Below, in pieces: positions 55,257 through 63,090 of a stretch of 64,000 nucleotides of DNA. The translations under genes and the position numbers were made by a program. The DNA comes from Stenotrophomonas africana (GTDB lineage Bacteria > Pseudomonadota > Gammaproteobacteria > Xanthomonadales > Xanthomonadaceae): contig NZ_JABEME010000001.1 of assembly GCF_013004645.1 (NCBI RefSeq), positions 1 to 64,000 on the forward strand. The letters run 5' to 3'. Position 1 is the stretch's first letter. Each line of letters opens with the position of its first letter. The notes beneath the pieces are model-generated. The model searched no databases. It had not been told where the DNA came from and saw only the letters and a list, made by a program, of their open reading frames with translations.

Positions 55257-57584
55257 TCAGGCTGCTTCGAGGGGATCGGCGGCCGGAGAGCCACCGGGAG
55301 GTGCGGGCGGAACTGGCGGCTGCTGGCCGGCGTTCCCACCCTGCGGAGGCGGCGCGCTCCCCGGCACGGCCTGAGCGGGCAGCGCCGGCTGCGTGCCGTC
55401 GTTCTGGGGGATGAGCTGGTCGATGTCGAAGCGCTCGCCGCTGCGTTCGGCGGTCAGGCGCATCAGCTGCTCCAGCGAATCGGCGATCGCGTCAGGCGAT
55501 GCTCCGCGCAGCTGGCCAATCTGGGTGATGCCGGTCTGCAGCAGCGGTAGCAGGTTGGCCCACGACTGGCGCTCCATCGCGGTGTTCGGCTTGCCCGACG
55601 ATCCAGCGCGGATCTCGATGCGCACGAACTCGGCAAGGTCGTCCGGCCCCATGTAGGGCGGCCAGAATGCCGTTGGGCCAGCGATGAAGCGCACGTCCTC
55701 GTCGGTCAGGTAGACGCGGGCGATCTGGCAAGTGTATTCGGCCAGTTCGCTCAGGACCGATTCCATGTTGTCGCGCCGGCTGCTGCTTCGCGCCTGGAAG
55801 CCCTGCTGCTGGATGTCCGCCTCGGTGGCAGTCTTGGCGGTGTTGATGGAGCCCGTCAGCGCCTCCTGCACGCCCCAGATTCGTTCCAGCTCGGCCAGGA
55901 TGCGCGTGCGGTCGTAAACCGCCGGGTCCATCTGTGGGTAGGTGATCGGTACCAGCAGCGTGCGCAGGTCTGCGTTCGGCTGCGTCACGTTGAGGGCGAC
56001 CATCTCGCCAGTGTCAGCCTTGGCGAGCTTGGTCGCCTCTTCTGCCTCCATCGCGCCCGCGTGGAACGCCGTCTTGGGCTTGATGCGGCGGCGATGCTCG
56101 GTCTCGGCCGAGCCAATGCGGTTGTACTCGTCCATGAGCTTGGTCGACCGACTGACCAGACTCTGCGGGTGGCGCTGGCCGTCCACCTCGGACGTGCAGA
56201 TCACGAAATACGGGTAGAACCGGGTCGTAGCCGGCGGGTTGAAGGCGGGCTTTACCCAGAACGGCACGCCGGTGATCGCGGTCAGGACGGTGTTGCTCTC
56301 CGCATCCCAGATCTCGACGCGGCGCACGTAGCACCCGTTGGCGCCGCCGTCTGCGTTCGCGGTGTAGGCGTCGGCCTCCTCGGGCGTGGCCGTGTTTCCG
56401 GTCAAGCCGACGCTCTCGTTCTTGCCCATGCACGGCTTGCGCGGGGCGTAACGCGCAGCCTTGCGCAGGATGTTCTCGGCGTTGCCGTCCTTGTCGAACT
56501 GCGCCAGATACGGGCCATGCTCGGCCAGCGCGTCCTCGTAGGACGGATAGGAGATCTCGGCGTTCCAGGGCGCATCGACGTGGTTGGCGATGGTGAAACC
56601 CGGTGCCACCTGGAAGTTCTCGCCGGCCACGTTGTCGATCGCGTAGCCACGGGCGACGACGCGCTCGGCACCGTTCTGGATGGCGGCCAGCTGGCGCTCC
56701 AGGTCCGCGACCTTGGCCTCCTCGTTGTTGCCGAACACGCCCTTGACCGTGTCCCATGCGCGCGCGCCATATCCGGCGGTGCCTTCCTCCAGCTCCTTCT
56801 GCAGCGCCTTGGCCCGGGCGATGTTCTGCTGCAGGTCATTGATGGCCGTCTGCTTCTCGGGCGAGATCTCGGTGCGCTCCTGCCATGTCGCCTTCAGCAC
56901 GCCGGGGCCAATGGTCAGCGAGGAGCGAACCCACGGACGGCCGCGGCGCTTCAGCTGCGCGTCCTTCCACATCTGGGTGCCGACAGCCTCCAGCGTCTCG
57001 GCAAACTGCTTCATCTCCCGCGAGCGCTTGGCGTACTGCTTGCGCAGCTTCAGGACCTCGTCGGCGACCAGCTTCTCCACAGCACCGGTGGCCAGGTAGC
57101 CCTCCTGCGCCTGCATACTCTGCATCAGCGCCTGTTGCTCGGGCACGCCGTCAGCAGTCAGCTGCGTGGCCACCTGCCGGCCGACCTCCATCGCGTCCTG
57201 CTCGGCCTGCTGCTGGATACCGGCCATCACCTGCTCGTCGGACTCGATGATGTCCCGCAGCTGCTCAGGCGTCGGCATGCGGTGCGCCGGTCCGGGTGAC
57301 ACGTCGAAGTCCGGGTTGCGGGCGTACAGGAACGCCTCTTGGATGTCGATGTAGGTGCCGATCAGGTTGGCGTCGACCAGGAAGCCGGAATCGCCGCGCG
57401 CTTGGCGCCGGTCCTTCACGTACTGCTGTCTGGCGTCCTTGTCGAACTCGCGGGCCTCATCGAAGCGAGCCATCCAGCGCTTCACGTCAGCCTGCATGCG
57501 GCTCAACTGCTGGGCGCGCGCCGGATCGGGATCAGCGGCGGCCGCGATCCCGGTTTCGAGTGCTGCGATGGGTTGGTCTGCCAT
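55257..57584 (-). CDS. Portal protein
   Basis: A 775-aa head-tail connector of the podovirus type. The N-terminal region (RMQADVKRWMARFDEAREFDKDARQQYVKDRRQARGDSGFLVDANLIGTYIDIQEAFLYARNPDFDVSPGP) and the middle (FYPYFVICTSEVDGQRHPQSLVSRSTKLMDEYNRIGSAETEHRRRIKPKTAFHAGAM; RTRILAELERIWGVQEALTGSINTAKTATEADIQQQGFQARSSSRRDNMESVLSELAEYTCQIARVYL) are portal-like. The C-terminus is a disordered Pro/Gly/Gln-rich tail. It follows the large terminase after 51 bp. Confidence 0.88.
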   Translation of the reverse strand: MADQPIAALETGIAAAADPDPARAQQLSRMQADVKRWMARFDEAREFDKDARQQYVKDRRQARGDSGFLVDANLIGTYIDIQEAFLYARNPDFDVSPGPAHRMPTPEQLRDIIESDEQVMAGIQQQAEQDAMEVGRQVATQLTADGVPEQQALMQSMQAQEGYLATGAVEKLVADEVLKLRKQYAKRSREMKQFAETLEAVGTQMWKDAQLKRRGRPWVRSSLTIGPGVLKATWQERTEISPEKQTAINDLQQNIARAKALQKELEEGTAGYGARAWDTVKGVFGNNEEAKVADLERQLAAIQNGAERVVARGYAIDNVAGENFQVAPGFTIANHVDAPWNAEISYPSYEDALAEHGPYLAQFDKDGNAENILRKAARYAPRKPCMGKNESVGLTGNTATPEEADAYTANADGGANGCYVRRVEIWDAESNTVLTAITGVPFWVKPAFNPPATTRFYPYFVICTSEVDGQRHPQSLVSRSTKLMDEYNRIGSAETEHRRRIKPKTAFHAGAMEAEEATKLAKADTGEMVALNVTQPNADLRTLLVPITYPQMDPAVYDRTRILAELERIWGVQEALTGSINTAKTATEADIQQQGFQARSSSRRDNMESVLSELAEYTCQIARVYLTDEDVRFIAGPTAFWPPYMGPDDLAEFVRIEIRAGSSGKPNTAMERQSWANLLPLLQTGITQIGQLRGASPDAIADSLEQLMRLTAERSGERFDIDQLIPQNDGTQPALPAQAVPGSAPPPQGGNAGQQPPVPPAPPGGSPAADPLEAA

Positions 57585-57635
57585 GGTCGGGCCGGTGTGC
57601 GAACTGGCCCCAAGGTGCCCGAGCTGCCGGAGGCA

Positions 57636-59003
57636 TCAACGGTAGTAGCGCGCTGTCTTCTCGTCCTCGTCGCGGTCGGCGGCGTCGCGCTGCTTGAACC
57701 ACTTCTCAGTGAACGGCTCCGGCGGCGCCGGCTTGGCCTCGGGCGGGAGGCTGCCGTCAGCCATGAGGTCGATGCCACGGCCGAACAGGCTGCACACGTC
57801 GACCATATCGTCCCGGCGGCCGTCCTCGCCCGTGAAGGCGCACAGCTGGTCGATTAGCCTGTCGCCCCATTCGGTGTTCGGGATGTGCACTGACCCGGTG
57901 GCCGCGCGGGCAGCGAAGCCCAGAGCGCGGTCTGCCTTGCTGCCGGCACTGGCCAGCGGCACGCGGTGCACGAACGTCTGCGTGGCCTTGGCCGCTCGGC
58001 GGATGGCGCCGTCGGTGGTGCGCAGGATGACGCCCATCTCCTCGAACGCCATCACCGGCTTGTTGCGCCTGCCCATTTGCATCAGGGCCGCGATCCAAAC
58101 GGACGGGTCTTCCTGGCCGCTCCACCAGTCCACGAACCACATGTCGCCGATGTGGTCGAGGCCAGCACAGCCATGCTCGGTCCAGTCGGGATCGGCCTCG
58201 GGGTCGTCCGGGTCCGGCGCGCCGGCGTAGTCGCTGGCCAGGTACTTGCGTAGGCCCTTCGGCTCATCGCCCAGGTTGAAGCGCTTGAACCAGTGCCGCT
58301 TGAACAGGATGCCGGCCTTGGCCCGGGGCTGGCCGCCGAAGATGTGGTCGTGCAGGTCCTGCGACACAGCCAACGTCTTCAGCCGCTCCGTCTCCATGGC
58401 GGGGTTCCACCACGGGTTATCCAGCCAGTTGATCTGGATGACGATCGCGTCCGGGTCATCGCCCAGCACCCAGCGCTTGTAGGCGTAGTCGTCCTGCTGG
58501 TCCGGGTTGAAGGTCACCCAGATCTCGGCGCCAGTGGTGCGGACAATGGTCGGGATCAGCTTGTTCCAGCTGTTGGCCGAGACGTTGGACGCCTCCTCCA
58601 CCCATACGATGGTCGCTCCTTCGAACGACTTGATGCTGTCGGCGGTGTGGTCCTGCAGGCCCGTGAAGCTGAACGTAGACCCGGTCAGGATGCAGGTGAT
58701 CTGGTCCTCGCCCTGCTTGTTGATCTTGAAGTAGGCCGACAGGCCCATCCGGTTTATGTAGTCCTCGATGACCCGCTTGGAGGACTGGGCGATCGACTTC
58801 TGGATCTCGCGCACGCACAGGATGCGGTGCTTGGCCTGCATCGACAACATCACCAGGATCTGCGCCACGGTGTGCGACTTCGCCGAGCCGCGGCCGCCGT
58901 ACAGCACCTTGAACTGCTTCGGCTTCAGCACTGGCAGCAGCTTGGCCGGGATGTGCACCGGAGTGTGCGGTGCCAGTGGGTTCGGCTGGGCCGACACGCT
59001 CAC
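57636..59003 (-). CDS. Terminase large subunit (Terminase_3/PBSX type)
   Basis: The 455-aa packaging motor. The ATPase part has Walker A GGRGSAKS at residues 36-43, the motif VLMLSMQAKHRILCVREIQKSIAQSSKRVIEDYI typical of the PBSX-like group, and Walker B TIVWVEEA at 131-138. The nuclease part begins near residue 245 (LASDYAGAPDPDDPEAD), with further acidic residues in FEEMG and RDDMVDVCSLFG. It overlaps the small subunit by 4 nt. Confidence 0.93.
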   Translation of the reverse strand: MSVSAQPNPLAPHTPVHIPAKLLPVLKPKQFKVLYGGRGSAKSHTVAQILVMLSMQAKHRILCVREIQKSIAQSSKRVIEDYINRMGLSAYFKINKQGEDQITCILTGSTFSFTGLQDHTADSIKSFEGATIVWVEEASNVSANSWNKLIPTIVRTTGAEIWVTFNPDQQDDYAYKRWVLGDDPDAIVIQINWLDNPWWNPAMETERLKTLAVSQDLHDHIFGGQPRAKAGILFKRHWFKRFNLGDEPKGLRKYLASDYAGAPDPDDPEADPDWTEHGCAGLDHIGDMWFVDWWSGQEDPSVWIAALMQMGRRNKPVMAFEEMGVILRTTDGAIRRAAKATQTFVHRVPLASAGSKADRALGFAARAATGSVHIPNTEWGDRLIDQLCAFTGEDGRRDDMVDVCSLFGRGIDLMADGSLPPEAKPAPPEPFTEKWFKQRDAADRDEDEKTARYYR

Positions 59004-59491
59004 TCGCCCTGCTTGGCGGGGACCACGCCCATGACGTAGAACGGCGGGGGGGCCGGCAGCTTCTCGCCATCAGCATCGGCCAGCTGGACCTTCTCGCCGT
59101 AGCGCTTGGCGTTCTCCTTGCCAGACTGCCACTTGATGGCGTCCATCATCACGCGGGCAGCGGCCGGGTCCAGCCGGCCGTCCTCGACCTTCTGCATGAT
59201 CTCGTCCAGCCGCTCGAACCGGGCATCAGCCCGACTCGCGCGCGCGCGCATGTACTGCTGTCGGAAGGAGGCGGGATCATCCTCATCCCCACCAGCGTTG
59301 GAAGCCAGCCAGCGGAAGATGGTCCGGGCGTCAGGCATGCCCTCGGTCTCGCCGATCTTGGCGATGCTGTCCCCTTGGGCGATCAGGACGCACACCCGCT
59401 CGGCCAGGTCCTGCGTGTACTTGCTGGGGCGGCCGATAGGCTTGCCCGGCTTCTTGGCCGTGCTGGCAGTAGACTTACGCTGCGCTGCCAT
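59000..59491 (-). CDS. Terminase small subunit
   Basis: A 163-aa DNA-recognition subunit. A basic start (MAAQRKSTASTAKKPGKPIGRPSKYTQDLAERVC) leads to a helix-turn-helix region (ALIAQGDSIAKIGETEGMPDARTIFRWLASNAG), then RQQYMRARASRADARFERLDEIMQKVEDGRLDPAAARVMMDAIKWQSGKENAKRYGEKVQL, which matches terminase small-subunit-like (terS) proteins. The ATG giving MAAQRKS is used; the earlier in-frame start lies in the preceding gene. It overlaps the large subunit by 4 nt. Confidence 0.88.
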   Translation of the reverse strand: MAAQRKSTASTAKKPGKPIGRPSKYTQDLAERVCVLIAQGDSIAKIGETEGMPDARTIFRWLASNAGGDEDDPASFRQQYMRARASRADARFERLDEIMQKVEDGRLDPAAARVMMDAIKWQSGKENAKRYGEKVQLADADGEKLPAPPPFYVMGVVPAKQGE

Positions 59492-59729
59492 GGTTCTCCC
59501 ACACATGGATGACACGCACAGGGACGCCGCGCCAGTAGATGCCATCAGCAGGCATCTCATCGAGGGCGTAGGGCACAGTCAGATGCGCCATCTCAAGGCA
59601 CAGCTGCCTCCCCTGCAGGTTTGTGATGACCAGTTCCACCGGATATTCCCCTGTCCGCAGCATGGAATCTTCCAGCTGCCGGTCCAGTAGAGTGGCGACG
59701 GTATCCCAGTTCGTCTCCTGAATGCTCAT
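59475..59729 (-). CDS. Small prophage protein (84 aa)
   Basis: No recognised family. MSIQETNWDTVATLLDRQLEDSMLRTGEYPVELVITNLQGRQLCLEMAHLTVPYALDEMPADGIYWRGVPVRVIHVWENHGSAA looks like a compact folded protein. It overlaps the following terminase small-subunit gene by 17 nt and the preceding gene by 4 nt (ATGA), which supports the reading. Confidence 0.6.
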   Translation of the reverse strand: MSIQETNWDTVATLLDRQLEDSMLRTGEYPVELVITNLQGRQLCLEMAHLTVPYALDEMPADGIYWRGVPVRVIHVWENHGSAA

Positions 59730-59932
59730 GCGCGCTCCTTGAGTGCCTGTAGCCGCACCTGCCCCTGCCGGGTGATGCCGAAGCGCTCGCCCTGCTCCTG
59801 CGCGTAGCCGTGGCTCACCAGCGAGTCGAGCAGAGAGTCGCCGCCGCGGTGGTGGTCGCGCCACTCCTGCCGCGTCAGGCTGAACTGGCCAGCCAGGTGC
59901 TGCAGGCCCTGCGTGATCGGGTCCAGGCTCAC
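59726..59932 (-). CDS. Small winged-helix-like protein (68 aa)
   Basis: The GTG start is set by a GTGA overlap with the gene before it. The product, MSLDPITQGLQHLAGQFSLTRQEWRDHHRGGDSLLDSLVSHGYAQEQGERFGITRQGQVRLQALKERA, has a helix-turn-helix/wing feel (two helices then GERFGITRQG hairpin), so it may bind DNA. The longer ATG frame has a less plausible basic N-terminus. Overlaps the next gene by 4 nt. Confidence 0.6.
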   Translation of the reverse strand: MSLDPITQGLQHLAGQFSLTRQEWRDHHRGGDSLLDSLVSHGYAQEQGERFGITRQGQVRLQALKERA

Positions 59933-60087
59933 GACAGGGCCTCCTCGGTCCCGCAGGGGAAAGTGGTCACGGGCCCGGCGTGGCGTCCGGTTCCGCCGCC
60001 GCAACGCGGCTCCCTGCTCCCTCGGTGCTGGCTGTTACCCACCTGCCAGCTGGGGCTACCGATACCTGCCTCGGTAGAGGGCCGCAT
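59929..60087 (-). CDS. Possible 52-aa peptide
   Basis: ATG at 60087 lies 8 bp after the preceding stop; the stop overlaps the next GTG (GTGA). The peptide, starting MRPSTEAGIGSPSWQVGN and ending GPVTTFPCGTEEALS, is Gly/Ser/Arg-rich with two Cys. The pattern G-x-x-G-R-H-A-x-P-V-T-T recalls small phage Ash-like peptides, a weak resemblance. It fills an otherwise empty gap, which is the main support. Confidence 0.4.
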   Translation of the reverse strand: MRPSTEAGIGSPSWQVGNSQHRGSREPRCGGGTGRHAGPVTTFPCGTEEALS

Positions 60088-60095
60088 GTACGCGG

Positions 60096-60575
60096 TCAAG
60101 CGGCGCGCCCAGACAGGTCGAACAGGTCGAGCTGCACAGGCATGGGCCGCTTCCGTGGCGCCGGCGTGGCGATGCCCAGATGCTCCAGCATGTCCTCCAG
60201 CACGTTCGCTGCGGCCTCGGCGGTCACACGGGGGAAGCTGTACTTGCCCACCAACCACGGCCAGTACGGAGACTTCTCGCCCTTGCGGGCCATCTCCACG
60301 GCCACCGGCTTGTCCTCGGCCAGGACGAACGCCTGCGAGGTCTCCGGGTTGATCAGTAGGAAGCTGGCTACCGTGCATCCGCGCTGGTTCTCTGCGATTC
60401 GTGGAAGGATGGCGTTCAGGGCATCTGCCGGGTTGGTCGGGTCAACCACGCAGACCACGCGCGGCTTCCAGACCTGCCGGAACGGAACACCCTCAGTTGT
60501 ACCGGTGCGGCGCGGAGCTTCAACGGATGCGGCCATGTTTCGACCTCCCCTGCTGGGTGGGCTGACCTGTTTCAT
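60096..60575 (-). CDS. Hypothetical prophage protein (159 aa)
   Basis: Not recognised. After a polar N-terminal 30 residues there is VWKPRVVCVVDPTNPADALNAILPRIAENQRGCTVASFLLINPETSQAFVLAEDKPVAVEMARKGEKSPYWPWLVGKYSFPRVTAEAAANVLEDMLEHLGIA, a mixed alpha/beta fold. The C-terminus PVQLDLFDLSGRAA contains a QLDLF clamp-binding-like motif, as found in proteins that bind the DNA polymerase sliding clamp. ATG at 60536 (MAASVEAP) is an alternative start. It overlaps the previous gene by 4 nt. Confidence 0.62.
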   Translation of the reverse strand: MKQVSPPSRGGRNMAASVEAPRRTGTTEGVPFRQVWKPRVVCVVDPTNPADALNAILPRIAENQRGCTVASFLLINPETSQAFVLAEDKPVAVEMARKGEKSPYWPWLVGKYSFPRVTAEAAANVLEDMLEHLGIATPAPRKRPMPVQLDLFDLSGRAA

Positions 60576-61015
60576 GCGCTGCCCTCAGTTGGGCGGTAGT
60601 AGGCGTTTCGAGCCTTGCGGTACTTCATGAGGGTGGCGCGGCCAGTTGCTTGGAGCAGGCCGATGCCAACCATGTTGCTGAGGCTGCGGGCGTACCTCGC
60701 TCTCTCGGCGGGGTCCTCGACTTGCATCCCATCGCAGATGTCAGCGGCGAAATGCCAGCCCGGATTGCCGTCCAGCCACAGTCGGATGCGCTTGGCTCGG
60801 CTCGGTTCGAAGGTGTGTCCGGGCCTCAGCGAATACAGCCGCTGCCCCCTCTGCCCGGTCGCCGTCAGGACGCCGTCGCGAGCCAAGCCGCAGACCGTGG
60901 CCGCCACGAGCGTCTTCTCCCTGCCGTGCGCGCGCATTCCCTGCAACACATCGGACAAGCGGTGCTCACCGCCGTGGCGCTCGAACCAAGCGCGGATTTC
61001 TCCAGTGCGGCTCAT
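60572..61015 (-). CDS. Winged-helix-like DNA-binding protein (147 aa)
   Basis: Two tandem winged-helix-like units can be seen: residues 1-65 ([63 protein letters not shown]) and 70-145 ([72 protein letters not shown]). It may regulate early-to-late switching or take part in replication. ATGA overlaps on both sides. Confidence 0.65.
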   Translation of the reverse strand: MSRTGEIRAWFERHGGEHRLSDVLQGMRAHGREKTLVAATVCGLARDGVLTATGQRGQRLYSLRPGHTFEPSRAKRIRLWLDGNPGWHFAADICDGMQVEDPAERARYARSLSNMVGIGLLQATGRATLMKYRKARNAYYRPTEGSA

Positions 61016-61377
61016 GCCTCGGGCCCTCCCGTGATCCGCACCACCACCTGGCCACCCTTGCGGACCTCGGTGCTGACCAGCGGGTGGCTGATGAACCGCT
61101 TGTCATCGATGCCGAGCGCGTCGGCGATGCCATCCCGGTACGGCTTGAACCGGGCGAGCATGTTGTCGTCGTCGGGCAGCAGCTTGGTCGGCGGGTAGAA
61201 CGTGACGTGCAGGTGGATCCTCAGCTCCGGGAATACCGTCTGACGCCACCCAGCGTGGAACGCCAAGCAAGCCGCGTCAGATCGAGCCCGCTTTGCCGCC
61301 TTCGCCTTGCGCGCCCAGTGCACGCGCCCATTCGGCGACAGGTCCTTGTGCGGCCACGGCAGGATCAGCTCCTTCAT
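61012..61377 (-). CDS. RusA family Holliday-junction resolvase
   Basis: A 121-aa endodeoxyribonuclease that resolves branched recombination intermediates before packaging. The RusA pattern is clear: [35 protein letters not shown], and the acidic metal-binding segment [30 protein letters not shown]. The ATG giving [16 protein letters not shown] is the family start; the longer open frame is a shadow of NinB. It overlaps the HNH gene by 4 nt. Confidence 0.9.
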   Translation of the reverse strand: MKELILPWPHKDLSPNGRVHWARKAKAAKRARSDAACLAFHAGWRQTVFPELRIHLHVTFYPPTKLLPDDDNMLARFKPYRDGIADALGIDDKRFISHPLVSTEVRKGGQVVVRITGGPEA

Positions 61378-61655
61378 GCCGCGCTCCTCTGGCCCAGCCG
61401 CTGCAGGGTCACGTTCAAGGCGGCCAACTCGTCCATCTTCATGACGAGCCACATGCGCCGCTCCCCATGGATCCCGTTGAAGCTGCCCTGATGGCAGTCC
61501 TTGCATAGGGCCACAGTGGTGTAGTGCTGCCCCTGGTTGATGTGGTGGGCGTCGCTCGGGCCCGGCAGGCCACACACGCTGCAGGGCAGATCCTTGACCG
61601 CCTGCAGGTGCGCGCGCTCTGCGGCGGTGATCTCCTTGGAGTTCTTCGTCCTCAC
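61374..61655 (-). CDS. HNH/Ref-type nuclease-like protein (93 aa)
   Basis: Starts with GTG in a GTGA overlap with NinB. Key motifs: [33 protein letters not shown], two zinc-binding Cys pairs around a His-His, followed by [18 protein letters not shown]. This matches the small zinc-HNH proteins related to phage P1 Ref and NinG-like proteins; it probably nicks DNA in recombination. ATG-only reading would miss the correct start. Confidence 0.8.
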   Translation of the reverse strand: MRTKNSKEITAAERAHLQAVKDLPCSVCGLPGPSDAHHINQGQHYTTVALCKDCHQGSFNGIHGERRMWLVMKMDELAALNVTLQRLGQRSAA

Positions 61656-62119
61656 GCAACCCTCCTGCTTGGCGGCGCGAACTGCGCCAGTTTCTCTACT
61701 GAGCTGTCCGACCAGCGCACCCGGTCCGAGAACTCGGCGTGGATGAAGGTGAGGAAGTCGCCCATCTTCCGGCGGCCGTACTTGCTGGTCCGGGCGCCGA
61801 GCATCACCACGCCGCCGCGCAGGCCGGGGGCCCACTCGGTCTCCTCCTCGAACGCGGCGGTCAGCACGTCCTTCCAGTCGTAGGGCGTGGCCTGCCTGGT
61901 ACTGCCGTCGCGGCGGGTGATCACCAGCGGCACCTGCTTGGCGATGTCGCTGAGCGCCGGCCACATTGCCGCGTTCTGGTCCAGCGTCCGCTTCGGCTCG
62001 TCCAGGGTGATCTGCACCGGGCCGCCCTTGAGCCATTCGTTGATGGCGCGCACGACGCTGGAGATCACCTGCGGCCAGTTACGGTTGTTCGGCGGATCGA
62101 TCAGGAAGGTGCGCTTCAT
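61652..62119 (-). CDS. NinB/Orf-family recombination protein
   Basis: The 155-aa protein matches lambda NinB (Orf), a mediator that helps load recombinases on SSB-coated DNA. Family features: [30 protein letters not shown], then [13 protein letters not shown] and the late [17 protein letters not shown]. Located with RusA and an HNH protein in a recombination block. ATGA overlap with the gene before it. Confidence 0.9.
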   Translation of the reverse strand: MKRTFLIDPPNNRNWPQVISSVVRAINEWLKGGPVQITLDEPKRTLDQNAAMWPALSDIAKQVPLVITRRDGSTRQATPYDWKDVLTAAFEEETEWAPGLRGGVVMLGARTSKYGRRKMGDFLTFIHAEFSDRVRWSDSSVEKLAQFAPPSRRVA

Positions 62120-62319
62120 GCTCGGCTCTCCTTCTTCCCGATGTAGCCGAACCCCTCACAGCGGTCGCAGCGCTCCCCCCATTCACTGCCGTCAGGGTTG
62201 TGCCAACGGTCGCCACCATGTCCGTGACACGTGGGGCATTCAACGACCTCCGGGAACATTTCGCTGAATTTCTCTTGCGAAATCTCCCCCATGGCCGCGA
62301 AGTTCTCTTTCTCGCTCAT
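62116..62319 (-). CDS. Small zinc-finger-like protein (67 aa)
   Basis: Contains CPTCHGHGG and CDRCEGFG, a CxxCxGxG pair as in DnaJ-type zinc fingers, separated by 18 residues, after an acidic helical N-terminus. It probably binds one zinc. The role is unknown. 4-nt overlaps on both sides. Confidence 0.7.
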   Translation of the reverse strand: MSEKENFAAMGEISQEKFSEMFPEVVECPTCHGHGGDRWHNPDGSEWGERCDRCEGFGYIGKKESRA

Positions 62320-62678
62320 GGCCTTTCCTCCGGCGGAGCGGGCAGCGGCTGCCAGTCAGTGGCATCATTGAGAGGCTCACCATCCCACGTGGCCTCCCAT
62401 CGCTCGCGCTCGTGATCGAAAACAGCAGCCCATGCCACCGGCTCGCCATTCGGACCGGTCATGTGCGCAGATGTGGCGAGTACAGCAGTACCATCCTTCG
62501 GCGCCGACTCAATCGGCCGCCACTGCGGTGCGAGCGCGGCGATAACCTCGTCAGCGATCTCCTCGTACTCGTCCTCTGGAATCCCGGGGTTTGAGCTGAA
62601 GTAGGCGTAGCCCTCCATCTCACGGGTGTGACCGGACAGGATGCTGATGATCCGCGCCTTCAATTCGATCTTGCTCAC
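62316..62678 (-). CDS. DUF551-like phage protein (120 aa)
   Basis: GTG start in a GTGA overlap with the gene before it. The C-terminal part is the short DUF551-like module of phage and prophage proteins: WRPIESAPKDGTAVLATSAH ... WEATWDGEPLNDATDWQPLPAPPE. The N-terminal 60 residues are helical (MSKIELKARIISILSGHTREMEGYAYFSSNPGIPEDEYEEIADEVIAAL). Function unknown. Confidence 0.72.
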   Translation of the reverse strand: MSKIELKARIISILSGHTREMEGYAYFSSNPGIPEDEYEEIADEVIAALAPQWRPIESAPKDGTAVLATSAHMTGPNGEPVAWAAVFDHERERWEATWDGEPLNDATDWQPLPAPPEERP

Positions 62679-62914
62679 GGCCTTTCCTCCAGCGTGTCGA
62701 ACGCAAAGTCCCAATCGATGCCTGATTCATCGGGGATGCCGGTGGCGTACTCGGCTTCGGCATGCTCCGCCCCGGGCGCATCGATTGAGATGAACCAGTC
62801 CTTGGCCTGCTCATCCCACTCCGGTTTGATCTCCCACCACGACCACAGACCGTCGCCGTCCATCGACAGCCACTGCGCCCATTCGGGAGCGTCTTTCCAA
62901 TTCGGCTTGCTCAT
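62675..62914 (-). CDS. Small acidic tryptophan-rich protein (79 aa)
   Basis: MSKPNWKDAPEWAQWLSMDGDGLWSWWEIKPEWDEQAKDWFISIDAPGAEHAEAEYATGIPDESGIDWDFAFDTLEERP, with nine Trp and a strong acidic charge. The WKDAPEWAQWL start is a recurrent motif in phage early proteins. No activity can be assigned; DNA-mimic behaviour is only a thought. ATGA and GTGA overlaps. Confidence 0.65.
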   Translation of the reverse strand: MSKPNWKDAPEWAQWLSMDGDGLWSWWEIKPEWDEQAKDWFISIDAPGAEHAEAEYATGIPDESGIDWDFAFDTLEERP

Positions 62915-63090
62915 CCCCGCTTCCTCCTGATCTGCTCGTCTCGTTCGTCGTAGCCGGCCAGCCAAGCCCGGCGCAGCGCCAGCCCGTCCTCGCCCATGGC
63001 GTAGAGCGGGACCGAATTCCTGTCCTTGTGCGCGTCGCGCATCCACCGGCCAGTCTGGCGGGCGCGTTCCAGTTCGTATTGCGGGACCAT
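62911..63090 (-). CDS. Rmf/CrpP-like small protein (59 aa)
   Basis: A gene just under 60 codons. It begins MVPQYELERARQTGRWMRDA and ends GYDERDEQIRRKRG. The central LALRRAWLAGYDERD resembles the W-x-x-G-(W/Y) end of ribosome modulation factor and the CrpP family, with A-R-x-x-G near the start. The start overlaps the helicase stop by 1 nt (TGATG) and the stop overlaps the next ATG (ATGA), which strongly supports the frame. Confidence 0.68.
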   Translation of the reverse strand: MVPQYELERARQTGRWMRDAHKDRNSVPLYAMGEDGLALRRAWLAGYDERDEQIRRKRG

